Below are positions 54,765 through 64,000 of a DNA stretch of 64,000 nt, piece after piece. The number at the start of each line of letters is the position of its first letter. The stretch's first letter is position 1. The position numbers and the translations under genes are program-made. The notes under the pieces were generated by a model. It saw only the letters and a list, made by a program, of their open reading frames with translations, was not told the origin of the DNA and searched no databases. This DNA is from Cucumis sativus. Lineage: Eukaryota; Streptophyta; Magnoliopsida; Cucurbitales; Cucurbitaceae. The stretch covers positions 21,028,607-21,092,606 of the forward strand of contig NC_026656.2 in assembly GCF_000004075.3 (NCBI RefSeq). Reading direction: 5' to 3'.

Positions 54765-57165
54765 TTAGATAACCTACCCTGTGGGCAATGCATGGTTACG
54801 TTGATACATCGTGCACTAACCTCACGCAAATGCAGGCCTTTAATTTCCAACGCATGTTTGTAGTGAACATGTGACTTTTTTTTAGCTTAGTAACCAACAA
54901 AGTATTGGATGTCCAAACCTCACTATTTTTTCAACGATACAAAAAAATAATGATAAGAACAAACAAACTAACATAAAGGTATGTACGTAGCTTATGTTAA
55001 AACGTATCAAATACTTTTGTTCAACTGAGAAAATATTAGGTTTAACTTATTCTCTTCCTTTACGATTGATGATTCTTCCATAATTGTTAAATAAGAACGT
55101 CGACGTGAAAGTAGACAATATTTTATTTAACGAGTGCAAGTAAATTCTTTCTTTTACATTGAAGAATTATAGGGTCTTAATCCTATATAGTTGCCAGGAG
55201 GATCATAGTTGCATACAACGAACTGGGACTTCCCTTTACAAGCCACTCTTGCACATCCAAGATGCACGGAGGTTCGCCACACCACCTGAGTATAGTGTCC
55301 ACAGTCGCCTCCCTTGCATGAGTTTGATGCATAGTCGTATAAATGCTTTTCTCCCACCCACATCTTTACGCCATCCGCACCGGTGAACTCGGGGTAGTAG
55401 CCTACCGCTATGTTTTCACCGTATGGTCCCGTGGAGTGAACCAAGGCGCAATCATTTATCCTTTTGTTGGCGTAGGATTGAGCGTAGGCAGCTACAGTGT
55501 TGTTCCATGTCATTGGACCGACGCCGACTGCCGCCGAGCTTTGTTGTGTAGGAAATGTAGTCTTGGGGGAGTTTTGGGCATGTGCTAGGAAGAAGAGGAA
55601 CATGAAAGTAGGAATGAAAATTGCCATTGGAGGGTTTTGACTTTGAGTTTTCATTTTGATATGTTAGAAAATGAAGAGAAAGATGATTTTTATAGAGATG
55701 AAGATCAATTAAATATGGAATGTGATGAAGGAGAGGAAGAAATGTATTTGAAACTGTCTGTATTTTTGCTTCTTTGTTGACCTCTATTTATTAACCTCTA
55801 TTTCTTTCCTTTTCATTTTGTTTTAATTTGTTACATTAATATACAACTAAGGACTAATAATGCTGTGCATCTTAAGAGTATGAATGTCAAACATGTTAAT
55901 TACACATTATTTTTGGTTGAAATATTAGTTCAATGAATTGCATAAGTTTTAGTTTTTGTGTGTTTTCCCCTTCAAGGATGGAAAAATAGATAACATTGCA
56001 ATTTTGGAGGTAGGCATTTGAACTGCATTCACCTTATTAACTGAAGTTGAACCCTTAAATTAAACCTCCCCACGTGTTGAACTAAACAAAAAGTTTACCT
56101 TTAACCAACAAATAAGACATTGTTTTTTTCTACCAAAAATAGTTTTTCTTACGAGTTCAATATGTGAACGTTAGGAGAATTCAAACTACTTTATCTTTTA
56201 ATTGAAGTATGTCTTAACCTATTTAACTTCATGCGTAGGTTGACAAAAACTATTGGATTATACATGTTAAGGCTAACAAGTTTTTTAGTTTGTCACGTGA
56301 GGAGAATTTGAACCACTTATTTCTTAATTGAAGAGTGTCCTAACCTATTCAATTGCATGCCTAAGTTGGCAACTATTGAATTATGTTAAGACTAAAAGTC
56401 TTTTAGTTTGTTCAACATGGGATGGCGTAGCAATTTAAATTTGGGTTTTTCACATGTTTGTATAAATATTCAAAAAGAAAATTCTGATGTTGAGTTAAGG
56501 TAAGATTTTCTTCTTGGACAGACCATATTGAGTGTAGGCTTGTGATATATTTTCATTTTTGTTGTTAAGTGTTTTTATTGCCACTTCCAAACAATCTGCT
56601 GCTTTTTTTTTTCTTGAGGGGAGAGTTGAACTTTAAGCCTAATATAGATGCTATACCAATTAAATTAAAATATCGATGCAGGACTTATTAGGAGAAGGGA
56701 GGACGAGAGAGCACATACTTTTATTATAATTAGTGTCAATTTTTAATAATAATAATAATTAATATATAGAAACATTTTAAAAAATTACAAATATAGTCAA
56801 ATATATTAGTGATTGACATATTTCGTTAATAAAATTCAATTAAAAAATAAGTGGTTCTTAAAACTAATATTACATTACTAAAATTCATCCCATACAAGTA
56901 ATTTAAATTATTAACTTAACTTTCAAAAACAAGAAAACAAACAAAATTCTTCAAACTAATTTTTCTTTTTAGAACAAAGTATTACTCCTAGTTTGGAATT
57001 TGGATTTTGAAAATCTAAGTCTAAATTTTTTGCTAAATAAAGAAAAGTAGAAATAATTGAATTTGTGATTAATTAAAAGAGTTGAAATATATTTTAAATT
57101 AAAATTGAAGGGGCCAATTTTCATTGGAACTTTATGTAGGATTAAGGAAGATGATTCTTCCCTCT
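54765..57165. repeat. Segmental duplication C1 (pairs with 61.61-64.0 kb)
   Basis: From TTTCTTTAGATAACCTACCC onward the sequence is nearly identical to 61.61 kb to the window end, covering 3' flank, PR-1 gene, promoter and upstream spacer. Differences are mostly single-base indels, often in homopolymers. Confidence 0.85.
55154..55654 (-). CDS. PR-1-like protein, copy 2 (scrambled N-terminal stretch)
   Basis: Open for 166 residues. Compared with copy 1, three single-base deletions lie within about 45 bases (near 55570, 55553 and 55537). Their sum is three, so the frame is regained. As a result [15 protein letters not shown] becomes SPKTTFPTQQSSAA: the first helix of the CAP domain and its HNxAR motif are replaced. 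The signal peptide and everything from [10 protein letters not shown] on are normal, including the His/Glu/Glu/His cavity set, six cysteines and the C-terminal [15 protein letters not shown]. It may be a misfolded product, a neofunctionalised one, or a sequencing/assembly artefact. ATG at 55652-55654. Same W-box upstream as copy 1. Confidence 0.7.
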   Translation of the reverse strand: MKTQSQNPPMAIFIPTFMFLFFLAHAQNSPKTTFPTQQSSAAVGVGPMTWNNTVAAYAQSYANKRINDCALVHSTGPYGENIAVGYYPEFTGADGVKMWVGEKHLYDYASNSCKGGDCGHYTQVVWRTSVHLGCARVACKGKSQFVVCNYDPPGNYIGLRPYNSSM

Positions 57166-57490
57166 TTGAAAATTAATTCTCTACTTGTTTATAAGGTTTT
57201 AAAATTTGAAGGATGCCTATGAAAGTTACTTACAATATAAAAACATTGAATTAGTTTGTGTTTAAATTTGGATTTGGATAAAAGTTCCATATGATAATAA
57301 TCATGTTGATGATTTTAGGTCGAGGGTGGTTAGTGATTAAACGCCGGAGATAATTGAAAACACATTCTAATATTAAGCTCACAAGTTCTCTCAAGAAACT
57401 TTTTGGATATATATGGTTGATAATCATTTGACAGATAAAAAATTATCAAGTTCCAAAAGCACTTTTAACAGATATAAATAAAAAATTATA

Positions 57491-57604
57491 CTAACGTCTA
57501 ATGTTGTATAAATAATGTTGTATGAACAAGTCGTTCCGTGTATCGGTGAGTCCCGGCAAGCACCAGTGCATACAATCGTCATGCTTCTTTTCACCACCAC
57601 CACC
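57491..57604 (-). pseudogene. Trichome birefringence-like (TBL) C-terminal exon scrap
   Basis: Minus-strand frame: four Gly, EKKHDDCMHWCLPGLTDTRN, DLFIQHY, stop at 57491-57493. DCMHWCLPG is the DxxH motif of the PMR5/TBL acetyltransferase family, which O-acetylates wall polymers in the Golgi; the following DTxND is also typical. Only about 37 codons remain. The scrap is bounded by a 20-base direct repeat (57495-57514, 57604-57623), so the last codons come from the flank. Not a gene. Confidence 0.65.
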
Positions 57605-57623
57605 GTCTAATGCTGTATAAATA

Positions 57624-57760
57624 GGAAGTAAATTGATTGCAAGCTAAGGGCTTAACAAGCCCTTGGAAAAGCTTTTCTTGTGCCCCTCCAGAACTTTGAT
57701 CGCGAACTGTATCGTAGACCAACGTTTCATCTTTTGGGGTTCAATTAGATCAGTTATTGT
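57624..57760 (-). other. Possible second exon scrap beside the TBL fragment
   Basis: Minus-strand reading gives TLVYDTVRDQSSGGAQEKLF followed by QGLVKPLACNQ, open for about 30 codons and GC-richer than surroundings. I do not recognise it. It may be part of the same inserted gene scrap or chance. Confidence 0.2.
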
Positions 57761-58730
57761 CAATTGGGGTATATATATTTTTGTTTTTTCATTTTCTAGC
57801 TAGTATAGGTTTAAAGTTTTTCATATATATTTTCTTTTTGAGGTTCATCAAGATAACATCTTGAAGGCTGGTTGAAAATTGATGAGATGACCAAACATAA
57901 AAGTCATTGGAGTTACATTTTTCTCTCTCTTTTGGGTCATAGCTCAAAACTTTGTAGTTATGTTTGAATAATTACTTTTGAGACTAATTTAATTACTAAA
58001 TTTTGATGATGATTTTGTAATGATATTTTGTTTAAATTCTATTAAACGTCTATTAGATTTAATTCGTGTTGATACAAAGTATTATTATTTAACTTTAACG
58101 AAAAGAACTTTTAGGTAATTTTTTTTAAAATGGTATACATTAGCTGTCCGATGCAATCATTATATATGCATAAATATAGAGCTAAAAAATGGCATTAAAA
58201 ATAGTAATCTCAACTGCAATTAAGGGTGCGAAAAATTAATGTCTTATCTCCACCCATGAAAATTAAACCAGGAAAATGAAGGCAATCTCTACTCACAAAG
58301 TTGGCGTCACGAAAAATATCAATATATAGTGATTTATACTTCATGGGTTTTCATTGGATATATTAATCACTTTTCTCAACACATTCAGAATGTTTGGAAA
58401 ATACAACGTGCATGTTTGTAGGGAACAAGTGGATATATGAAAGGTTATTTTAGCTCAGTAACCAACAAAGTACTATTAGAGGCCGAAGCTCTAACTATTT
58501 TTTCAACCTTACAAATATAATAAAAACTAACATAGATATGTACGTAGCTTATGTTAAAACGTATCAAATATTTTTGTTCGACTTGAGAAATAATATATAT
58601 ATTAGGTTTAATTTATTCTCCATCACTCTACTATTGATGATTCTTCCATAAGAACGTCGATGTGAAAGTAGACAATATTTTGTTTAACAAGTGATCATGT
58701 CGATTGCACACCGAGTAAATTCTTTCTTTT
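57761..58730. other. Intergenic region and 3' flank of PR-1 copy 3
   Basis: No gene. From about 58.40 kb it is homologous to the 3' flanks of the other PR-1 copies (TAGCTCAGTAACCAACAAAG, GTAGCTTATGTTAAAACGTA). Confidence 0.5.
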
Positions 58731-59233
58731 TTACATTGAAGAATTATAGGGTCTTAATCCTATATAGTTGCCCGGAGGATCGTAGTTGCATACAACGAAC
58801 TGGGACTTCCCTTTACAAGCCACTCTTGCACATCCAAGATGCACGGAGGTTTGCCACACCATCTGAGTATAGTGTCCACAGTCACCACCCTTGCATGAGT
58901 TTGATGCATAGTCATATAAATGCTTTTCTCCCACCCACAACTTTACACCATCCGCACCGGTGAACTCGGGGTAGTAGCCTACGGCTATGTTTTCACCGTA
59001 TGGTCCGGTAGAGTGAACCAAGGCACAGTCATTTTTCCTTTTGTTGGCGTAGGATTGACGTAGGCAGCGACAGTTTTGTTCCATGTCATGGGACCGATGC
59101 GGACTGCCGCTCGAGCTTTGTTGTGTAGGGAAATGTAGTCTTGAGGAGATTTTTGGGCTTGTGTTAGAAAGAAGAGGAACGTGAAAGTGGGAAAGAAAAT
59201 TGCCATTAGAGGGTTTTGACTTTGAGTTCTCAT
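58731..59233 (-). pseudogene. PR-1 pseudogene, copy 3 (single frameshift)
   Basis: ATG at 59231-59233 gives a normal signal peptide (FLFFLTQAQ) and [21 protein letters not shown] one-base deletion near 59058 (ATTGACGTAGG versus ATTGAGCGTAGG in copies 1, 2 and 4, plus strand) shifts the frame after VAAY; the shifted frame stops after about 26 more codons. The remaining CAP domain is otherwise intact in the other frame, with [26 protein letters not shown] and [15 protein letters not shown]. One indel from coding, so either very recent inactivation or a base-calling error. Confidence 0.8.
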
Positions 59234-60364
59234 TTTGATATGTTAGAGAATGAAAGAGAATCATGATTTTTATAGAGAATGAAGAATTAAATATGGAATG
59301 TGATGAAGGAGAGGAGAAATATATTTGAAAACGTATGTATTTTTGCTTTTTGTTGACCTCTCTATTTATTTCCTTTTTATTTCTGTTTTAATTTGTTACA
59401 TTAATATATAACTAAAAGGACTAACAATGCCATGCATCTCATGAGTTTGAATGTCAAAGATGTTATAGAAATTGGCTGCCAATTTTCCATGTTGAATTAC
59501 ACTATTTTGGTTGTAATATTAGTTCAAAGAATTTCATAAGTTTTAGTTTTCGTGTGTTTTCCCCTTTAAGGATGGAAGAATATAATTACATTGCAATTTT
59601 GGAGGTAGGAATTTGAAACGGCACATTAGCCCTATTAACGAAGTCGAACCCTTAAAAAAAAAAAAATACCTTTAGCCAATAATATAAGCATTGTTTTTTT
59701 TTTTTCGAAAAACAGTTTTTCTTACGAGTTCTATAGGTGGACCTCTTAGGAGAATTCTAACTACTTTATCTTATTAATTGAAGAGTGTCTTAACCTATTC
59801 AACTACATGCATATATAGGTTGGTAACTTTTGAGTTATATGTGTTAAAGGCTTACAAGTTTTTTAGTTTGTCACATAAGGAGAATTCAAATCGCTTATTT
59901 CTTAATTGAAGAATGTCATCTTAACCTATTCAATTGCATGACAAAAGTTTGACAACTATTGAGTTATGTTAAAACTAACAAGTTCTTCAGTTTGTTCGAC
60001 ATGCGATATATGGCGCTGTAGCAATTTAAATTTGAGTTTTTCATGCTTGTATAAATATTTGTAAAGAATATTATCATCTTTGAGTTAAGGTAAGATATTT
60101 TGTTCTAATTGGACAGACCATATTGAGTGTAAGCTTATATTTTAAAGTATTTTTATTACCATTTCCACACAATTTGCTGTCTTTTCATTTTTTTTTAGGA
60201 GGATTGAACTTCAAACCTAACATAGATACTATACCAATTTAAAATATGTTCATTTTGACATAGAAGGACTTATTAGAAGAAGGGAGAAGGGTGCAGGAGA
60301 GCAGACTCTTCTTCTCAACTCCTTTGTATATAATCTAGTTCTACACATTATGATGGTTTTAATT

Positions 60365-61605
60365 ATTGGATAATTATTACTAGTATAATAATTAAGTATA
60401 TAGCAACGTTTAAGAAAACGGCAAATACAATAAATCTATGATAGACTTATATCGCTAAGTAGACTTTAATTCTTATTGATATTTTTTGACATAACTTTGA
60501 AAAATCAAGAGCGGTGATTTCCTATCTTTTTGGTATAGTCTTTGACATAAACATAGTCCTCTTTTTCTACACAATACTACCAAAAGATACAACTCCATCA
60601 AAGATATGTGGAATGCTGAAAATTTGAAATGGGACCTTTTTCGAGAAGACCGTGAGAGAAGTGTGTAGACACATTTGTGGAATGAGATCAAAATCATCCT
60701 CAATTCCCCCTTGCTTGATCATGGCTAGGATCCTTCCTATTTGGAGCTTGAATACCAATGGTAGCTTCATGATTGCCTCCATTAAAAGGCTTTACATAAC
60801 AGTAATCAAGCCGATCTTAACAATTCTAACGAGCAAATTTATCAAAATCTTTGGAAGTCGATCATCCCCAAAAATGCAAATTCTTTATTTGGTCTCTCTT
60901 TCATGAATGAATGTATCAACACAACTGAACATTTACAAAGGAGACTTCCATCGTGGAGCTTGAAACCATCCTTGTGTCTTATGTGCAAAACCGCCGATGA
61001 AGACAGAAATCATCTTTTATCTCTTGTCCACTTGTAAATGGTATATGGAAAAATGTTGGTGTTCTGCTTAACCATTCCTTCATTTTTTAGAACACTGTCT
61101 CCCTTTGCAAATATATGTGCAAATCAAAGGTGAAAACAAATAAGCAAATTATTATCTTCAACACAGTAGTTATCACCCTTTGATCCATATGGAATGAAAG
61201 AAATAAGAGGATTTTCAATGATTTAGAAAGATCCCTTGTGATTTAGGAAGATATTCAAGCTCTTACGAGTTTTTGGACCAATCGTTCTCCTCTGTTGAGA
61301 AACTACTCGATCAGTAGCATTGCTTTAAATTTAAATGCTTTTTAATTCTGACTTGTGAGTCTCTTGGACTTCTCTCTAGCACTTTTTGTACTTTTTTGAC
61401 TTCTCATACTTTTCTCTCTTATATATTAATGAAGCAGAAATAACAGGGTGCTAAGGAGGTGTCCACCTAGTGGAGATGTCTGGTACATCTGACTCATCGT
61501 ATATCGTTTTTTTTAAAAAAAAAGATAGTCGACTATTTTTGTTATATTTGTAAATTTTTTAAAATGTTGCTATATAGTTAATTATTTTGAATCTAATTGA
61601 TAGTC
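60365..61605. repeat. MITE-like repeat split by a LINE
   Basis: The left arm (AATAATTAAGTATATAGCAA... ATGATAGACTTATATCGC, to about 60465) and right arm (TTTTTAAAATGTTGCTATAT, 61555-61575) together make one copy of the TGATAG-palindrome repeat. The LINE remnant sits between them. Confidence 0.55.
60470..61525 (+). pseudogene. 5'-truncated LINE remnant (zf-RVT region)
   Basis: Plus-strand pieces in several frames: an AENLKWDLF-type segment, IWSLNTNGSFMIASIKRLYI (about 60.74 kb), then NLWKSIIPKNANSLF, TTEHLQRRLPSWSLKPSLCL, MCKTADEDRNHLL (60.85-61.02 kb). The last carries the Cys-x2-Cys and His of the zinc-binding domain at the C terminus of plant LINE reverse transcriptases. A further SIWNERNKRIFNDLERSL lies near 61.2 kb. 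Stops interrupt throughout. The 3' part (TTAATGAAGCAG... GTGTCCACCTAGTGGAGATG) and A-tract at 61515-61523 mark its end. Confidence 0.7.
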
Positions 61606-61611
61606 TCAATT

Positions 61612-64000
61612 TTCTTTAGATAACCTACCCTGTGGGACAATGCATGGTTACGTTGATACATCGTGCACTAACCTAACGCAAATGCATGCCTTTAATTTCC
61701 AACGCATGTTTGTAGTGAACATGTGACTTTTATTTAGCTTAGTAACCAACAAAGTATTGGATGTCCAAACCTCACTATTTTTTCAACAAAAAAATAATGA
61801 TAAGAACAAACAAACTAACATAAAGGTATGTACGTAGCTTATGTTAAAACGTATCAAATACTTTTGTTCAACTTGAGAAAATATTAGGTTTAACTTATTC
61901 TCCGTCCCTTTACGATTGATGATTCTTCCATAATTGTAAATAAGTACGTCGACGTGAAAGTAGACAATATTTTATTTAACGAGTGCAAGTAAATTCTTTC
62001 TTTTACATTGAAGAATTATAGGGTCTTAATCCTATATAGTTGCCAGGAGGATCATAGTTGCATACAACGAACTGGGACTTCCCTTTACAAGCCACTCTTG
62101 CACATCCAAGATGCACGGAGGTTCGCCACACCACCTGAGTATAGTGTCCACAGTCGCCTCCCTTGCATGAGTTTGATGCATAGTCGTATAAATGCTTTTC
62201 TCCCACCCACATCTTTACGCCATCCGCACCGGTGAACTCGGGGTAGTAGCCTACCGCTATGTTTTCACCGTATGGTCCCGTGAGTGAACCAAGGCGCAAT
62301 CATTTATCCTTTTGTTGGCGTAGGATTGAGCGTAGGCAGCTACAGTGTTGTTCCATGTCATTGGACCGACGCCGACTGCGCCCGAGCTTTGTGTAGGAAA
62401 TGTAGTCTTGAGGGAGTTTTGGGCATGTGCTAGGAAGAAGAGGAACATGAAAGTGGAATGAAAATTGCCATTGGAGGGTTTTGACTTTGAGTTTTCATTT
62501 TGATATGTTAGAAAATGAAGAGAAAGATGATTTTTATAGAGATGAAGATCAATTAAATATGGAATGTGATGAAGGAGAGGAAGAAATGTATTTGAAACTG
62601 TCTGTACTTCTTTGTTGACCTCTATTTATTAACCTCTATTTCTTTCCTTTTCATTTTGTTTAATTTGTTACATTAATATACAACTAAGGACAATAATGCT
62701 GTGCATCTTAAGAGTATGAATGTCAAACATGTTAATTACACATTATTTTGGTTGAAATATTAGTTCAATGAATTGCATAAGTTTAGTTTTTGTGTGTTTT
62801 CCCCTTCAAGGATGGAAAAATAGATAACATTGCAATTTTGGAGGTAGGCATTTGAACTGCATTCACCTTATTAACTGAAGTTGAACCCTTAAATTAAACC
62901 TCCCCACGTGTTGAACTAAACAAAAACGTTTACCTTTAACCAACAAATAAGACATTGTTTTTTTCTACCAAAAATAGTTTTTCTTACGAGTTCAATATGT
63001 GAACGTTAGGAGAATTCAAACTACTTTATCTTTTAATTGAAGTATGTCTTAACCTATTTAACTTCATGCGTAGGTTGACAAAAACTATTGGATTATACAT
63101 GTTAAGGCTAACAAGTTTTTTAGTTTGTCACGTGAGGAGAATTTGAACCACTTATTTCTTAATTGAAGAGTGTCCTAACCTATTCAATTGCATGCCTAAG
63201 TTGGCAACTATTGAATTATGTTAAGACTAAAAGTCTTTTAGTTTGTTCAACATGGGATGGCGTAGCAATTTAAATTTGGGTTTTTCACATGTTTGTATAA
63301 ATATTCAAAAAGAAAATTCTGATGTTGAGTTAAGGTAAGATTTTCTTCTTGGACAGACCATATTGAGTGTAGGCTTGTGATATATTTTCATTTTTGTTGT
63401 TAAGTGTTTTTATTGCCACTTCCAAACAATCTGCTGCTTTTTTTTTCTTGAGGGGAGAGTTGAACTTTAAGCCTAATATAGATGCTATACCAATTAAATT
63501 AAAATATCGATGCAGGACTTATTAGGAGAAGGAGGACGAGAGAGCACATACTTTTATTATAATTAGTGTCAATTTTTAATAATAATAATAATTAAGTATA
63601 TAGAAACATTTTAAAAAATTACAAATATAGTCAAATATATTAGTGATTGACATATTTCGTTAATAAAATTCAATTAAAAAATAAGTGGTTCTTAAAACTA
63701 ATATTACATTACTAAAATTCATCCCCATACAAGTAATTTAAATTATTAACTTAACTTTCAAAAACAAGAAAACAAACAAAATTCTTCAAAACTAATTTTT
63801 CTTTTTAGAACAAAGTATTACTCCTAGTTTGGAATTTGGATTTTGAAAATCTAAGTCTAAATTTTTTTGCTAAATAAAGAAAAGTAGAAATAATTGAATT
63901 TGTGATTAATTAAAAGAGTTGAAATATATTTTAAATTAAAATTGAAGGGGCCAATTTTCATTGGAACTTTATGTAGGATTAAGGAAGATGATTCTTCCCT
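61612..64000. repeat. Segmental duplication C2 (pairs with 54.77-57.16 kb)
   Basis: Near-identical to C1 with many one-base indels. It runs to the window end, so its full length is not visible. Confidence 0.85.
62003..62498 (-). pseudogene. PR-1 pseudogene, copy 4
   Basis: The expected ATG is at 62496-62498 by alignment with copy 2. Relative to copy 2 there is a one-base deletion in the signal peptide (near 62456) and a one-base deletion near 62280 (CCCGTGAGTG versus CCCGTGGAGTG, plus strand). Relative to copy 1 several further deletions (including three bases of ACAACAAAG) fall in the HNKAR region. The remaining domain from [15 protein letters not shown] to [19 protein letters not shown] is intact in one frame. 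As written it cannot encode PR-1. Confidence 0.75.

Noticed and set aside
58731-59264. 177-codon frame read as a full PR-1 with a different N terminus
   Set aside because: The first 60 or so codons are out-of-frame signal-peptide sequence. The correct reading is a frameshifted pseudogene starting at 59233.

Overview
The window is AT-rich nuclear DNA from a flowering plant. Genes with 5' UTR introns, Ty1/copia and CACTA elements, a LINE remnant and telo-box/site II promoter motifs all point that way. The repeat style (TGATAG-palindrome repeats, CACTA ends rich in GTCGGTT/AACCGAC) suggests a cucurbit, but that is an inference; no sequence here is species-diagnostic.

Region 1 (about 2.8-52.46 kb) is a tandem array of DUF247 (UPF0481) genes, all on the minus strand. 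Four are intact (3918-5456, 14509-15975, 25669-27129, 35133-36560). Four are broken (about 10.3-11.85, 38.2-39.7, 47.5-49.15 and 51.4-52.46 kb). A fossil promoter/exon 1 without a coding region lies at 2.8-3.4 kb. Most copies share one architecture: a non-coding exon 1 ending AAG|GTAC or similar, a 5' UTR intron of 0.4-0.95 kb, then one coding exon that starts a few tens of bases after a conserved acceptor (AG|GAGATTTG or close). The acceptor fixes the true ATG of the first gene. The array grew by block duplication: 13.4-18.0 kb pairs with 24.05-28.6 kb, and 33.6-37.6, 45.9-49.85 and 50.1-52.46 kb form a second group.

Region 2 is transposons inside the array. A decayed minus-strand copia element (about 18.4-23.0 kb) is split by a probable Ty3/gypsy LTR beginning TGTAACACCCC. 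A CACTA-type end lies at 24.46-25.3 kb. A plus-strand copia element (28,785-33,490) has both LTRs and a 5-bp target duplication. For the CACTA and the plus-strand copia insertions, the unoccupied paralogous site is present elsewhere in the window, so the ends can be placed closely.

Region 3 (40-46 kb) is gene-poor. It holds one exon of a PILS-type (PIN-LIKES) auxin carrier pseudogene, an unidentified terminal-exon-like stretch, and a promoter-like segment.

Region 4 (52.46-64 kb) is a tandem array of PR-1 (CAP superfamily, secreted defence protein) genes on the minus strand. Copy 1 is intact. Copy 2 is open only because three single-base deletions cancel out. Copies 3 and 4 are frameshifted. 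Copies 2 and 4 sit in nearly identical segments of at least 2.4 kb. Between them lie a trichome-birefringence-like (TBL) exon scrap flanked by 20-bp direct repeats and a 5'-truncated LINE inserted into another repeat.

Overall this is a birth-and-death locus: a DUF247 array fused at a sharp breakpoint to a PR-1 array. I found no tRNA, rRNA or CRISPR-like features.
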